A DNA stretch of 64,000 bases from Coprinopsis marcescibilis (taxonomy: Eukaryota; Basidiomycota; Agaricomycetes; Agaricales; Psathyrellaceae), in contig ML210198.1 in NCBI GenBank assembly GCA_004369085.1, positions 114,564 through 178,563 of the forward strand, in the 5' to 3' direction. The notes below the pieces were generated by a model, which did no database searches, was not told the DNA's origin, and saw only the letters and a list, made by a program, of their open reading frames with translations. The position numbers were made by a program, and so were the translations under genes. The number at the start of each line of letters is the position of its first letter. Within the stretch, counting starts at the first letter, position 1. Positions 23,507 through 35,953 of the stretch are shown piece after piece.

Positions 23507-24697
23507 ATGGCCCCAACAGCGTATGTCCAGCCTCTCGTCCAGTCAACAAGTGTCTTTAAAGCCGACCTATTCAAGGGCAAGGTTCTGTTCTGCACTGGTG
23601 GTGGATCTGGAATCTGCAAGGGGATGACGGAATCCATGGTGTGTACATTTTGTTCGTTCAGTCTACGTGGCAGAATTATCTAAATTCATGTTCTCAGATG
23701 CGCCATGGTGCTCATGCAACCATTGTTGGCAGGAAGTAAGCCCATGTCACCCTATTTTCACCAAAAACTGGTACTCATGCAGATATTGCCAACGAACAAT
23801 AGTCTCGAACGACTCCAGCAAAGTGCAAAGGAGCTTTTCGAGAAGACAGGCCAGCAATGCTTACCCGCGCAGGCCGACGTTCGCAATCCGGCTTCCTTGA
23901 AAGAAGCAGTGGCCAAGACTATCGAGAAGTTTGGGAGAATCGATTTCGTCATCTGCGGTTAGTGTCTTCGACTTCACCAATGCATGTTTTTTACCCGGCA
24001 TGACATTCGCGGACAGGTGCTGCTGGAAACTTCCTCGCCCCTATTTCCGGTATTTCGGAGAACGCTTTCAAAACAGTTATGGAGATTGATACCGTATGTG
24101 ATTTGGCCACTGTCACTGTCGCCACCTCACCATTTTTCGCTAGATCGGAAGTTACAACACCGTCAAGGCCACCATTGACCATGTAAGAGCTGCGAAGGGG
24201 GCGTATATTCTTGTCAGCGCAACCTTGCACTATAGCGGTGGGTAGCCATCTCTGATGCATACTTCGGGACTGCTTCTAAGTTCTTTATCTTTTGCCTTGT
24301 TCTTCCGGCAGGGACCCCATACCAAGTTCACGTTTCTGCTGCGAAAGCCGGAGTCGACGCGCTGTCAGCGGTTCTTGCTGTTGAGGAAGGTCCTCACGGC
24401 GTTCGCTCAAACGTGATCTCACCTGGCCCTATTGCTGGAACTGAGGGAATGGATCGCTTGTCGCCCAAAGGTTCGGATGGGAAATCCGGACTCGGTATCC
24501 CTGCTGGACGTCTGGGTCATGTAGAGGACGTCGGAAACGCCACCGTCTTCCTCTTTAGCAATGCTGCGTCATTTATCACAGGCCAAGTCCTTCCCGTCGA
24601 CGGAGGCTCTGAGCACTTGCGCACTCAGTTTTTGCCGTATCCACAGGCAGTGCTAGATCCATCCAGCGTCGCGCACCTAATCAAAGGAAAACTATGA
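23507..24697 (+). CDS. SPS19: peroxisomal-type 2,4-dienoyl-CoA reductase (SDR)
   Basis: Predicted 293 residues; exons 23507-23638, 23698-23735, 23803-23957, 24017-24093, 24144-24237 and 24312-24697. The cofactor motif is TGGGSGIC (residues 30-37), followed by HGAHATIVGRN, DVRNPASL, CGAAGNFLAPISG and SAAKAGVDAL. Lys177 takes the place of the usual YxxxK pair, as in Sps19/DECR2 enzymes. PGPIAGTEGMDRL and GQVLPVDGG are also typical. The enzyme reduces 2,4-dienoyl-CoA with NADPH during beta-oxidation of unsaturated fatty acids. The C-terminus is GKL, a near miss to the SKL-type PTS1, so peroxisomal import is likely but possibly weak. The symbol is by homology. Confidence 0.88.
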
Positions 24698-27274
24698 TTC
24701 TTTCAGCTCACGGGCTATACCCGCCGCACCCGAAAGGGCATCTTGTACAACTCGAGAATATCTATGCTAAACTACCATCGCAATATATAGCTTCTAACCA
24801 TCTTCAATTTAACCACACCTTTGGGCTTCGAAGTTCGAAAGTAGATCGTCTGACATTCTGAGTCTTCAGACACCGGGTTTCGGAAGGGAGCGAACAATCC
24901 GTGTGAGAGCGGGGGATAGCTTCCCGGATATTTCAAAGTTCTAACGGAGGGCAGTCTCTAGGATAGTCGACTTCTCTTGTCGAGTAGTCATGATCATCAG
25001 GTGCCTCAGCTTCGACTTGGCTCATGTGTCTCGATCCATCCCAGTTTTGACATGTACCCCGCGCCAGAAACGAGCGGAGATGTACAGGAAAGGCAGGAAT
25101 AGCCTTAAGGATGTAGACAGGACATAAAGAATCTCACTAGAGTAACGATACCCGGGAACCCCTGACCTTGTCCAAAGGGGTTTTTGCTACGAGAAGCACT
25201 TTGGGCTGACTCCATGTAAAGGTTCTATGGTGTATTTAGGGAAGGAGTGATCATCTTATCTTGTCTCTTGCCTCTCAAGAATGACAACGACTGATGGAAA
25301 CGAACGCGTGGGGTTTAAACCTTCAACAAGCCACCCGGTCTGTTCCCTGACTGTTCCCCACGCAGGAAGTGTTGACAGAACCCCACCAACTCTTCCAACC
25401 ATTTCGGAAAACGTTATTTGGAGGGCATGTTCCTGTAGTGGGGGCATGCGCCTTTTTGATTGTGGGGAATTCCACGATACGATCGCGCATCTGCTTTGGG
25501 TGCTGAACGGTGAGAGGGTACGGGTTTAGGCTTGACAACGCGAGAACGAAACCCCAGCTCCCATGTCGTGCAGGGTGCGTGAACATACGCCGCAGTGGCC
25601 ACATACCCAGGCGCTGCCGTACGTCGGTAAATCACTTGTCCCAATCTGTCAACGCGCAACGAACAGACGCTCACCTTGGTGCCGGAATGCGAAATTAGGG
25701 AGTCAATTCATTCAGGTCCAAGTATAATTCATTTGGGTTACGTTCCGAGTAAGCCATCCATCGATGACGATCATCATGATAGCAGACAACTCGCTTGAGT
25801 TGCCGAGAAAGCACCGTTCCAGCGACAAGCATCATGGTTCTATCGCGGTTCGCAGGCTGGTTGGCATGTTTGACAAGTGGTTGTGGGTTTAACAGGGACG
25901 AATAGGGTGGTGGTTCAGTTCTGTTTGGAGTACTTAGGCCGGATCCGTACCAACTTCGAAGGCGACGGACATGGATGGGGTAATTATGTGGATGCTCATG
26001 TGAACACATGCGTATCAGTCAAGGCCTGGTAGGGAAATCATTGGAAGACATAGAGCTGCTGACCTCAACATACAACCTCATACAGGTCTTCTTAGGGAAA
26101 ATACAACGGCAGAATCCCCCGATCAAAGTCCAACGAAGCTGCTTTCGAAGACATGAGAAGACATGAGTTTGGAGGCTTTGACAAAGGGAAAAAAGTGCCC
26201 TACGTGGACGATTATATGGTTGTCCCTAGCGTGATTTTCGTCGGAACCGTCTTCCTCCAAGTCAGTACCTGAAAATCAATTATAGAGAGTGCGAATAAAC
26301 GACTCACTTCGGTTACAATCACGTCGGAGGCCAGGACGTTGCTGGAAAACCGGAGCGTAGTTAGAACGCCATTGTCTCTATATTAGGGTACCCCTCTTGG
26401 CGCAGGGAACACCCAACAGATATACCAAAACGCTCAGGCGGAAGCAGCAAACACCCCAGGTTGACGAGATTTTCCGGCGCTGTGCTGTTTGGGATCGCAC
26501 TCGTGGTACAGAAGCGCAGTTATCGCGTTCGAGGGGTGGAGTCAGGCCCGATTGGTTAAATTTCTCAAGGGAAACCCCGACCCGTCAGTGGGGAAACGGC
26601 TGAGAATGCATATTGTGGACAGCATTTGACCAACTTGGCCCCGTCGCTTCGCCAGCCAATCGAAGACCACCCTTTCGGAACCGAATGGGCGCATTATTGA
26701 GTTCGTGGGGAAAAAGTGGACAGTTAAGAGGCTCAATGTAGCGGAGTCTTCTTCACGAGACACCCACCGTTTGTCCGAAGTTGTCGAAAGAATAGCCTTT
26801 TAAGGGAATTGAAAATACACACTCTGGCTGAGTTTGAGCAAAACGAGGCTGTAGAACCGAGATAATGAGGTCTTCATCGAAGAGAAGGCTGATATATATG
26901 TGAGGTCTTGTTCTTGGAGTCCAGAATTATTATCCGAAGGTTACGACACGCCTTGAAGTAGTTTCAACCAATTCGGGTCTTGCGCGAAGATGCAGAATGA
27001 GCGAAAACACATGATGCAGGTTTCCAAAGAACAGTGGTGAGGATAAAATGTCTTTGCGAGAGTTTGGTGGCGTTGAATCACGAAAAGAAACTGAGTTGGG
27101 CTGAATACACGCTCGAAGAGGGTCAGACGAGCATGTGGTTGAAATTACATGTATTAAAATGATGATACAATCTGAGAATTATAGAGTCAGACGTAGAAAC
27201 GCCTCGCAAAAGGTCTAGACGGCACCTATAGCATAATTTTGACCAAGCTTGGAATAGAGTCTTGGATGCGCCGA
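24698..27274. other. 2.6-kb intergenic stretch
   Basis: No frame above about 100 codons and no motif recognised on either strand. It holds the 3' regions of the convergent reductase and the small membrane protein gene. Confidence 0.4.
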
Positions 27275-27564
27275 CTACGCAGGAACCATAAGTTCTCCCC
27301 AAGTACGGAGGGCAACAATTCCACCGAAGAACACTGCGGCTCCAGTGAGTATGCTAAAGTTTCCAGGAAGCTTCTCAGGAGCATAAATTTCGGTTCGCAA
27401 GAATCTGGTGACCGCGACGTGGGGGTAAGTACTCGAGTGTGACCATTACGAAGAAGCACTCGCCTTGAGAATGCAGATTCATTGGGGTCGTTCAACCTTC
27501 TGCCCTGGTGAGGAATGTGTGGGAGATATGCAGGTTCTGCTGAAGGGGCTGCTCGTCGTGCCAT
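27275..27564 (-). CDS. 76-residue single-helix protein, TOM small-subunit-like
   Basis: Two exons, 27564-27464 and 27404-27275, with a 59-nt intron that needs a GC donor (GCGAGT). The product reads ...GRRLNDPNESAFSR, then FLRTEIYAPEKLPGN, then one hydrophobic helix (FSILTGAAVFFGGIVALR) and ends TWGELMVPA. A short charged cytosolic part followed by one C-terminal helix and a brief end is the layout of small TOM complex subunits (Tom5/6/7) of the mitochondrial outer membrane. I infer the type from layout and from a vague memory of similar fungal proteins; a different small tail-anchored protein is possible. The exon phases (2 then 1) close exactly, and coding-like amino-acid order supports a real gene. 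Confidence 0.65.
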
Positions 27565-27998
27565 GTCGTTGTCGTCGTTGTAAGTAAACGATGATGACAG
27601 GAAAAGCAGTGACGGCGATGTGGCATCAGAGGCTTTGGAACGCAACAGAGCCAAATACAGGACACCACCCCTGCATCGCCACTCAGTGAAGGTTCATGAT
27701 CTCCTCCTCGTACCCTTCAGTCCTCCTCTTACCCCAGAGTTACAACACCTCACTGTTGTGCACTGCTATGCTGCTCTCTACATCTAGCAACCACATCCGT
27801 GCATACGTCAAGCTAACTAATAATAGGCTTGGTAAACTCAGGAGCTCTGAAACCAACTACCCGACTCACAACGATCTGGGTCTCCTTGCTGGCTGCTCCT
27901 AACTGGGTGAATCACTTACGATCTGGGTCAGCTTACAATGTCGCTGTTTCAAATCTGTAACCATGAAAGGGGATTTGAATCGTCTTACTGTTGGAAAC

Positions 27999-28006
27999 TA
28001 TAAAAG
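27999..28006 (+). promoter_or_regulatory. TATA box of fasciclin gene A
   Basis: TATAAAAG about 93 bases before the ATG at 28092. The paralogue at 55396 has the same element at similar spacing, arguing for function. Confidence 0.6.
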
Positions 28007-28091
28007 TCTCTAGTCGCTCTGCAGGGAACCTCATTCCCGGTTCTCCTCCCTCTATTCTATATCGTCTAAATCACACGGTCACTCTCTCATA

Positions 28092-29942
28092 ATGTATCTC
28101 ACTTCACTTCCTCTTTCTTTGGCTGTCGCAGCGCTCCCTTTCTTGACGACCTCGAACGGCCAACTATCGAGCAGTCAACCCGGCGGTGGTGGAGAATCCT
28201 TGTCTACCTCTGCAACTAGTAGCGCCGCCAGTGGCGAACCCTCTGCTTCTAGCACTCCTGGTGGCGGCGGCGGATCCAGCTCAGGCGGCTTCTTGCAGGA
28301 GTACCTCGTTCACCTCAATAACACCGGCTACACCAGCTTATCCAGCGCCCTCCAACAAGCGAACCAGACGGAGAGTGGCCAGCAATGGCTTGGTCAGCTG
28401 GCGGATGGTAATTGGACTGTCTTTGCCCCTGGTAACGATGCTTGTGTGTTTTTTCTTCGTTTTCCTTCTTGTACCATATCCTCACTCGCCCTTCCAGTCT
28501 CCCGAGTTCCCGGGGAAATCTCTAGCAACGCAACATTACTGGCCGACTGCCTTTCTTACCACTACGTCTACGGCGACCTTCATAACACCACTCTAGCTGC
28601 TGGTGCTGGTGCTGGCGGAGGCGGGGGTGGTGGTGGTTCTTGCACGGCTAGCCAGTCGCAGCAGTGTACGGCAACGTCGCAAAATGCGGGCGGGGGCGGC
28701 AGCGGGGGCATGATGTCTTCAACGGAAACGCAAGGTTCACCCACAACTAGCCAAGCCGGTGGTGGAGGATCCACTGCCCCGACTGCTTCCAACTATTTCA
28801 TTGACAAGAGGATTTCCAACCCCCAGTTCTTGCAGCAAGACAACTCGTCCAGCGGTATCCAGCTTCTTGGCGGTCCAGGCTCGACTGTTGGTCGTACCAC
28901 CTTGTCATCACCTCAGTTCGTTCAATTGGAGGGTAACAAGAGCCAGGTGTTGGCTTGGGTCCGTAGCTCCCCCGAGGAAAATTTCCGAGTTCTGAACCAG
29001 AAGTGCGTACTTCACAATTTATTCTCTTGCGGCTGTTCTGATCCTGTTTGTTTGTTAAAGGTCGGCACAGAATGGATCGGATACCGTATACGTCCGCAAT
29101 GCCACACAATGGCGTAACCTTGTCATCGCCGACGTTACTGACGTTTTCCTTCCGCCTGGAAACATTACATCGGCCATAAATGGGACTGACAACGGGCAGT
29201 TCTTGAACTACTTGGCCCAGGCTCAGGTCCCGACTGCAAACGGCACTAATGGCACCGGCGTTGAAGCTCTGCAACAAGCTCGTGGATTCACACTCTTCTA
29301 TCCCAACGACGATTCGTTGTCCGGCGATGCCCAAAGTACCCTTCAGCAGCTCCAGCAAAACCCCGAGCAATACCAAAGCTTCCTTGAGAATCACGTATGT
29401 GTCACTATTCGCCTCGATGATTTTCTGTTGACATGATTTCTTTCTCACAGTACATCAATGGAAGTACGGTGTACGGACCTACACTTTTGGAGCTCGCTTC
29501 CAACGCTTCCTCTGGCGGTGAAACCACAACCTACACCAGCGACGCCGGACAGTATTTCAGCTTCAGCTCCAACGACACCGGTCTGTTCGTCAGCGCTGGG
29601 AACGACACCAGTGCACAAGTTGTTCGCTCGGACATCTTCGTTGAGAACGGTGTTGTTCACCTCATCGACCGAGTGCTTTACCAGACCGCCAACAACGCCG
29701 CCGCCGCTAGCTCAGCATTCTTCTTTGCCAGCTCTGCCGCCACCAACTCTGCTACCGACACAGACTTCATCATCTTCCCCGTGCCCACGAACTCTGGCGG
29801 TACGGGACAGAGCATGAGCTCGGAATCGCAATCCCAGAGCCAGTCCGAGACATCTTCGAGCAGTTCAGCAACCAGCTCCTCTGCAGCTGAATCGCCACCG
29901 ACGGCCTCAGGTTTCCGTTTCAATCGCGCTCTTAGATGGTAA
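28092..29942 (+). CDS. secreted fasciclin-domain protein (copy A)
   Basis: Predicted 560 residues; exons 28092-28443, 28498-29002, 29061-29394 and 29451-29942. A signal peptide (MYLTSLPLSLAVAALPF...) precedes a Ser/Gly linker and a FAS1 domain starting near FLQEYLVHLNN with NWTVFAPGNDAF. The domain is interrupted by a long Gly/Ser/Thr insertion before TVGRTTLSSPQFVQLEG. A second FAS1 unit has NLVIADVTDVFLPPGN, FTLFYPNDD and DIFVENGVVHLIDRVLYQT, the conserved C-terminal H2-type motif. The tail is Ser/Gln-rich without a clear GPI-anchor signal. Fasciclin proteins mediate adhesion at the cell surface or wall. The copy at 53358-55396 is a clear paralogue. Many N-glycosylation sequons (NxT/S) are visible. 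Confidence 0.9.
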
Positions 29943-31647
29943 ATAAATGCCGCATTTACGACTTTCTATGTTATAAATTATGACATTGTATCCATGTAAT
30001 CACATCTAACGTTAAATGAATAAACATAACGTTTTTGGATTTTGTAACGCATTCAAATCGGACTGATAATATGCATGAGTGAATTTACCAATCGTGGTAT
30101 GGCCTAGTTTTGGGTCTGAGACCTTTCACATCAATCTTTCTGGCTTCAAGGCTGAAACATTGCGCTGGAATTTGGGCGCTAAATAACTTCCACGTGGTTA
30201 CAAGGTCTGTGCGCTTGAAACATCGTGAAGGTCATTCCACCACGAAGCAAGCGGTGAAGATGTTCTGTATTGAGCGCGTAGCAATGGAGGTGGGCTGTCT
30301 CCGCTATGCTTCGCTGCCACAACTCATTTGATGGGATATAGCCTGTCGCCTCGGCTTCTATCGTCGAAGCTGTGGGGCTGATTGAGAGCCGCCTTCTCCG
30401 GCGTTTTTCCAGATCCTTGACGCTCATTGTCGAAAACTCCACCGGTGGAACGAGAAACCAGGTCACTCATTCCAAGTGACGATGTTTGCATTATCTATCA
30501 TAGGTCTGCGGACTCGCACACATGACCAGTCTAATACAGCACCTTGTCTTCTACATAGAACTCCCAGAGACGTCACAAATGTACATGCTGTCCCAGTCTT
30601 TTTGATCTGCAACTGGGATTCGGGACGTGCGTCAATGTTACTAATACCTGGGTACGTATGCAGGGGACGTCATTTTATGTATCGTATGTGTTCAGCTGAC
30701 CGGTAGCCAGCATCGTCCCAGTACAAAGGCGCGGGACGCGTGTACTCGATACCACTGGTGTCTCTCTCAATGTCAAGGTGGAGTCTCAGTGTATTCGATA
30801 ATTGTCCGGTGAGTCGAGAGCCCCGGCTGCCAATCTCAGTTTGCTTGAATTGAGAAGCAACACAGACGAGTTCGAGCTTCTGTTCCACTTTGATACGCTT
30901 GAAGCAGGACTTCCTGGCTTGTGAGAAGACTTGACGAATTGCGCGTTGGGTTGGCTGAAATTGTTGCAACACACCGTTGTGTCGGACGAGAACACGACGG
31001 CATCTCTCTCTACTGAGTTGGTTAACGAAAACTCCCAGCGACCTTTCCTTATCCTTTGTATGTAAGGTACTTTGGCATCAGAATTACACTCCCCCCTCAG
31101 GCCTCAATCGGAAATTAAAGAACAGATGTCAATCGTTCCATTCGACCTGTCTCTGTTTCTGCTTCTAGGGCTGCTGTATACCTGCCTTTAAATGCGGTAG
31201 CCGGCGATATGAGCTCTCGCCTGTGTGATAGCGATCTACAAAGAAAGAAGAAGTCCAATGTGACGCTCCATGAACAATTGAATAACACGGCGGAGTAGAA
31301 TTTGCCTGCAGGAAACGATGGAGAACAAGATCAGGCTACCCTTTGACTGCTGGGCTCCTTTGAACAATGAGAGCAGACAGCTTTACTGTGCTAACTCTGA
31401 TACATATCAGATATCTGGGTCGAGCCTTCAATAATATCCCCCTAGTGACAACCAAGTCTTAGCCTAGTGGCAGTGCCGTAGAAGCAAGCCCCTATCACTG
31501 GGAATGTCCGATATCGGGAACCAAATAATGTTGGCAGGCAACTCGGACGCTCTCTAAATTCTAACCACCATCATCCTCCATTTCACTTGTCATGGGCAGC
31601 GATATCTCATACACCAGATCTTCTGAAAAAATGGTCCGCAAAACTAC
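29943..31647. other. intergenic, nothing firm
   Basis: Small frames occur on the minus strand (30179-30466 and 30670-30972), but they show no motif, paralogue or splice chain. The right end carries the TATA box of the next gene. Confidence 0.4.
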
Positions 31648-31655
31648 TATAAAAG
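31648..31655 (+). promoter_or_regulatory. TATA box of unknown large gene A
   Basis: TATAAAAG 40 bases before the ATG at 31695. The paralogue has the identical octamer 46 bases before its start. Confidence 0.65.
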
Positions 31656-31694
31656 CAACCATCTTTACGAGATGAAACACCAAGCTCAGCAATC

Positions 31695-34600
31695 ATGTCG
31701 GCTCCTACTCTACGAGTTCGCACTCAACTCCAGTACGACTACTCTGCGCAAAAGACCCATAGCTTGGGTACTGGCGCCATCGACGCGGATATCTACCAGG
31801 AAACATCTTTGAAGGTATACTTTGTCGATGGCAATGATGTATCTTCTCTCAAGAGATCGTCGAGGCCATGGGTTGATGCTGACCCAGAGTGGATTGTGGA
31901 GTCTACTTCATTCCGTTCGTAGATTTGACAACTTGTCTGGGTGATTTCGACTGACGCAATTACTACTAGCCGAGGGAAAGACGCCGAAAACCCTGCATAC
32001 AATTATTATCAACTCCAATATCGACGTCGTCATCGTCGTGGTCGAAGAACAAGAGATCTGGATGCTCCGAAGCGACGACAATAGATGGAAGAATATTTCT
32101 AAACCCGACGTCAGTAACAAGTTCGAGCTTGTAAACGCCAGACCCTTTGTAGACGTCGACGACAAGCTGGTGGTCACTGTGCTTGTTCGTGCCAAGGACG
32201 GTACCGAAACCAATATCTACTACTGGCAGCCGACGAACGAGACGTGGACCATCGAAAAGGGACTGGATGCTAGCGACCTCCTTCTCGCCGAGTTTATCCC
32301 TGGTCCTGTATTTGGGGAAACGTTCATTGACGCCAAGTACGGATACCTGGTCTGTGGGAAGGATATATCTCCTGCTCAAGGCAAGGATCCTGGAATCGCC
32401 ATCGTCTCTGGTGGGGTGACGACTGTGCCCGCGGTAAGACACGTTTTGATCGCTAACATAGTATCAGTGCTCACCATGGTACCTTAGCCTCATCTAGTAG
32501 CAGTGGGCGACTATCACTCTCTAACCTATGTCAAGTTGCCGACGTTCGGCGTTCCCCCGCTGGTCTTTGCTGTTTCAGCTTCTGGCTCTGCATATTGCTT
32601 CTCGCGCATCAGTAGGACTGGTACCCCGACATACAAACAGACCAAGATATTCGGGAGTTTCCAGATCAAGAATATACAGGTTGCGATAAGGAAGAACATC
32701 AAAGGGGACCAACGGTATAAAATAGGTCCGCATCTTAATTTATCTACCATCACATCATCACTGACAATCACTGCAGAGGTGTGTGCGCTTGCTGAGGGAA
32801 AGCAAATTGTTCACCTGGTTTCCGAACCTTTCGATGACGCGTCGCTCTTCGACGGAGACAATTACAGGTTAGCTTTCTGAGCCTTTTGTTGCCTTTTCTG
32901 GTTCTGACGATGTTCCAGCTATCCAAAATGGCGGGACTTCATTCCGGTCGTACCGACTGGTGCCGACGCGTTCCTCTTGACCTCTTTGGATGGTTTCTCT
33001 GCTATGATCGTCTCATCCGATCGCAATCTAGCAAAGGTGGTCCAAGACGAGAGGGGCTTAACATGGGCCTACGATGAAATCAACATACCCTCCCCGGATT
33101 TTGTTAAAAAGCGAAATGCATACTATGTCGAGGTTTCTGTTGAAGACGCAAATCGTACTCCAGTCATAGGTTTGTCCATGTATTGTTTAATCGACTCCTT
33201 GAATGAACTGACGTCCATGCACAGGGGCAACGTTTAAGATCGGTTCAAATGATTACGTAGATTTCATCGTCAATGGACATGCTACAATCATCACCGGAGA
33301 TTCATGGCACCAAGGTGTCACGAACGGTTTTGGGAAGATCACAATGACAATACACACGTATGGGTCTCTGGCAGCACCGCTTCTGAAGGTGTGGGTTGAG
33401 GGGATGCCCGAGGACAAGGTTGCCAACATCCTGCCAACACAGGACATTCGAACCAAATTCAAAACAATTACTGGCCAAAATCTTCGAGACGCGACCAACA
33501 ACATCACCGGAAAGCCGCTCATCAACCCTAGTGTCAAACTGGACACCCTCAATGGCGTTGCAACTGGTCTTCAGGAATTGATGGGCGCGTTTTCCAGCGA
33601 TACTACGTTGGACGTGCCTGACGCCTCGTCCTCCCATCCATCTGCTGTTGGTTTCCATCTCGACGGCAGCGCCGCCCGCTTCCGCTCTGTTCACGGGCCC
33701 ACTACCGATCATATTGGGTCGGATGGCGAGTGCCACTTTTCCTTGCAACGCGTAACCCGAGACGGCGAGAATCACGTCGTGTACACCAAACTTCCCCTTG
33801 ACCATAAATACGAAACCCTCGACGAAGATAAACGGTTGGACGTGGACTGGTCCGATATCTCGCTCGCAATTCGGAACACCGTTTACAACTTCTCGAGCGT
33901 AGTGGTGCAGAAGGTTGGAGGGGTGGTCAGCATTATTCTCAACTTTGTCGCTGACGGGGTGAATCGTTTCTGGCAAGGTGTGGTGGATCTGGCTCGACAG
34001 GCGTTTGACGCAGCCACAGCCCTGTTTGCTTGGGTTGGGTGCAAGTTCGTAGACTTGTTTGGATGGCTTGCCTGCCTCTTCGACGTCAAGCAAATCAAAG
34101 CGACCGCGAAAATCTTCAAGGACCAGCTTGACGGATTTTACAACATCATGGGGGTAAGTCAAATGCTATATATTAACGATTATGCCTCTGATGTGACTTG
34201 GGTACAGCAATGGATCGATAACGTTGTTAGGCCATTGGACGGCGACAAAACAGACGAATTCCTGGAGAAATGTGAAGCACAGCTGGTGAATACCTTCTCG
34301 CAGGCGAAAACCAAGATGGATGGAGAAACCATAGGGCAGTATGATAAATCAGGAGGCTCATCTAGTGCCAATGGCCAGTTGGACGAAGAGATGAGCATCA
34401 TCAAAATCTTTAACGACTTGCCTTCGACGTTTTTGTGGTTGCAGAACAAGGTGAGGTTTTTCTTAGATTATCCTGTCGCCCCAGTGTTGCTAATATCGGT
34501 TGATTTGCTAGATTATCGGTGACACAGGATCCCCAGCTGAGGTCAAATTCGATCGCCCATTGAACAGCATCAGGGGACTGTTCGACACTCTTCGCAGCTC

Positions 34601-35953
34601 GTTGAGCTCCATGTACGACGACGAAACGGGAGACTTCAAGAGGGCTGCTCAAGCAGTTATGGACCTTCTCTACACCTTTGCGGACAGAGGAACCATCGAC
34701 GGCACCAAGCTCACTTCGTTGTTCGACGCGATACAAGGGCTGATGTCGGCCATCATCAAGCATGTCGGAAAGCTTGTCAAGTGCGTTGGTGATGTGGCGA
34801 AGGAGGCTATCAAGTTCTTCGATGAAATCTTGGATATCGACTTTTGCAAGACCGGGCTGGGGTCTATCTTCGAATCTATCTTTGGGGAGAGCTTAACGTG
34901 AGTGGTACATTGTGGCGGCGCAATATTTTGCTGACGCTTTTTGTCTAGCCTCAAGAACGCCATATGCTATCTCATCGCTATACCCTTCACTGCTATGCAC
35001 AAGATCATTACCGGCGATTACCCTTCAGAGACGGAAGTCGCTGTCGCAGAGGGCGAAGAGGTCGAGCTCCAGGCTTCACGTTCCCCCGGGGTGTCCCAGC
35101 TTGCGAAAAAACCTCGTTCCATGATTCTATGGCGCGCAATTCTTGCTGCCATTCATACTGTACCGGATACCTTGCTAGACGCAATGGCTCTAGGAGGTCC
35201 TATGAAAGCTAGGGGCGAACGATGGCCTGTGATCCCGGTCGTTGCGAGGCAAATCTTAAAGTATGCTTGTCGGTTTTCATTTTTCAAACCTTCTTTGTTG
35301 ATCTATTTCACAGCGGTCTTGGTTTGATTGTGCCAATCATCGACTGGTTCCTGACCGACCCGAGGAAGCTCATAAAAGGCACTTGGGTGCGTTTGCCTCT
35401 GTACTCGCTTCCTTCCTTTGCCTAATTTACACGTCCAAATATAGGCTCAGAAAGCGGCTGTCTCCGTACCGGCGTTTATCATCAACATGTCCATAACTTG
35501 GTTCGTGGTGGAGAGCTTCAAAGCTGGTCCTCGCGGTTCAGAACTCGGCATGGTAATGCTGACCGGGTCAGGCATCGTCATGCTCTCAGCTGCTGTTTGG
35601 AACCTCTGCACAACTGATGTGAGTCTGCATACCCGATTATGGTGCTATTATACAGTGTACTCATCGTTGTTTGATTGATCTAGACGCCAGCACCTTTGAT
35701 TGTCGGGCAGTTTGTTCGTCCATTGTCTTCTACGGTCAAGGCGGCTAGGTTCTTTGTTCAAAAGGCGAAGAATCCTGCGAGTGTCAAGATTGGTCTCGTA
35801 GTAATGGTGGTCGACATCGGTAGGTCCTTCCTGAACTGTACCGATGGTTGGTATTGATGCTCTTGCGACACAGTTTCTGGATATGGGTCTGCTGGCGCAT
35901 GGCTCTATGCACACCTAAACCCACCCTCCGCCCAGTTGTTGTTGGAAGGTTGA
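31695..35953 (+). CDS. large unknown protein, paralogue A (1,198 residues)
   Basis: Thirteen exons: 31695-31914, 31970-32433, 32488-32725, 32777-32867, 32919-33169, 33225-34153, 34208-34450, 34512-34897, 34949-35260, 35314-35386, 35445-35618, 35684-35819 and 35874-35953. I recognise no named family. The N-terminal 600 residues look beta-rich, with units such as EEQEIWMLRSDDNRWKNIS and SSLDGFSAMIV-like strands that suggest, but do not prove, a propeller or jelly-roll arrangement. Residues 600-950 are helical (FVADGVNRFWQGVVDLARQ, KFVDLFGWLACLFDVK). The last 250 residues contain about five hydrophobic helices (NAICYLIAIPFTAMHK, AVSVPAFIINMSITWFV, GMVMLTGSGIVML, IGLVVMVVDIVSGYG). There is no signal peptide. 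The paralogue at 56327-60576 has all 12 introns in the same places. A membrane-inserted or surface-acting role is inference. Confidence 0.8.

Noticed and set aside
30179..30466. 95-codon minus-strand frame with an Arg-rich MSVKDLEKRRRRR start
   Set aside because: No homologue known to me, no promoter element; insufficient support.
32038..32487. Treating exon-sized frames of the large unknown genes as separate genes
   Set aside because: Phase-matched introns and the paralogue with identical structure show they are exons of one gene.
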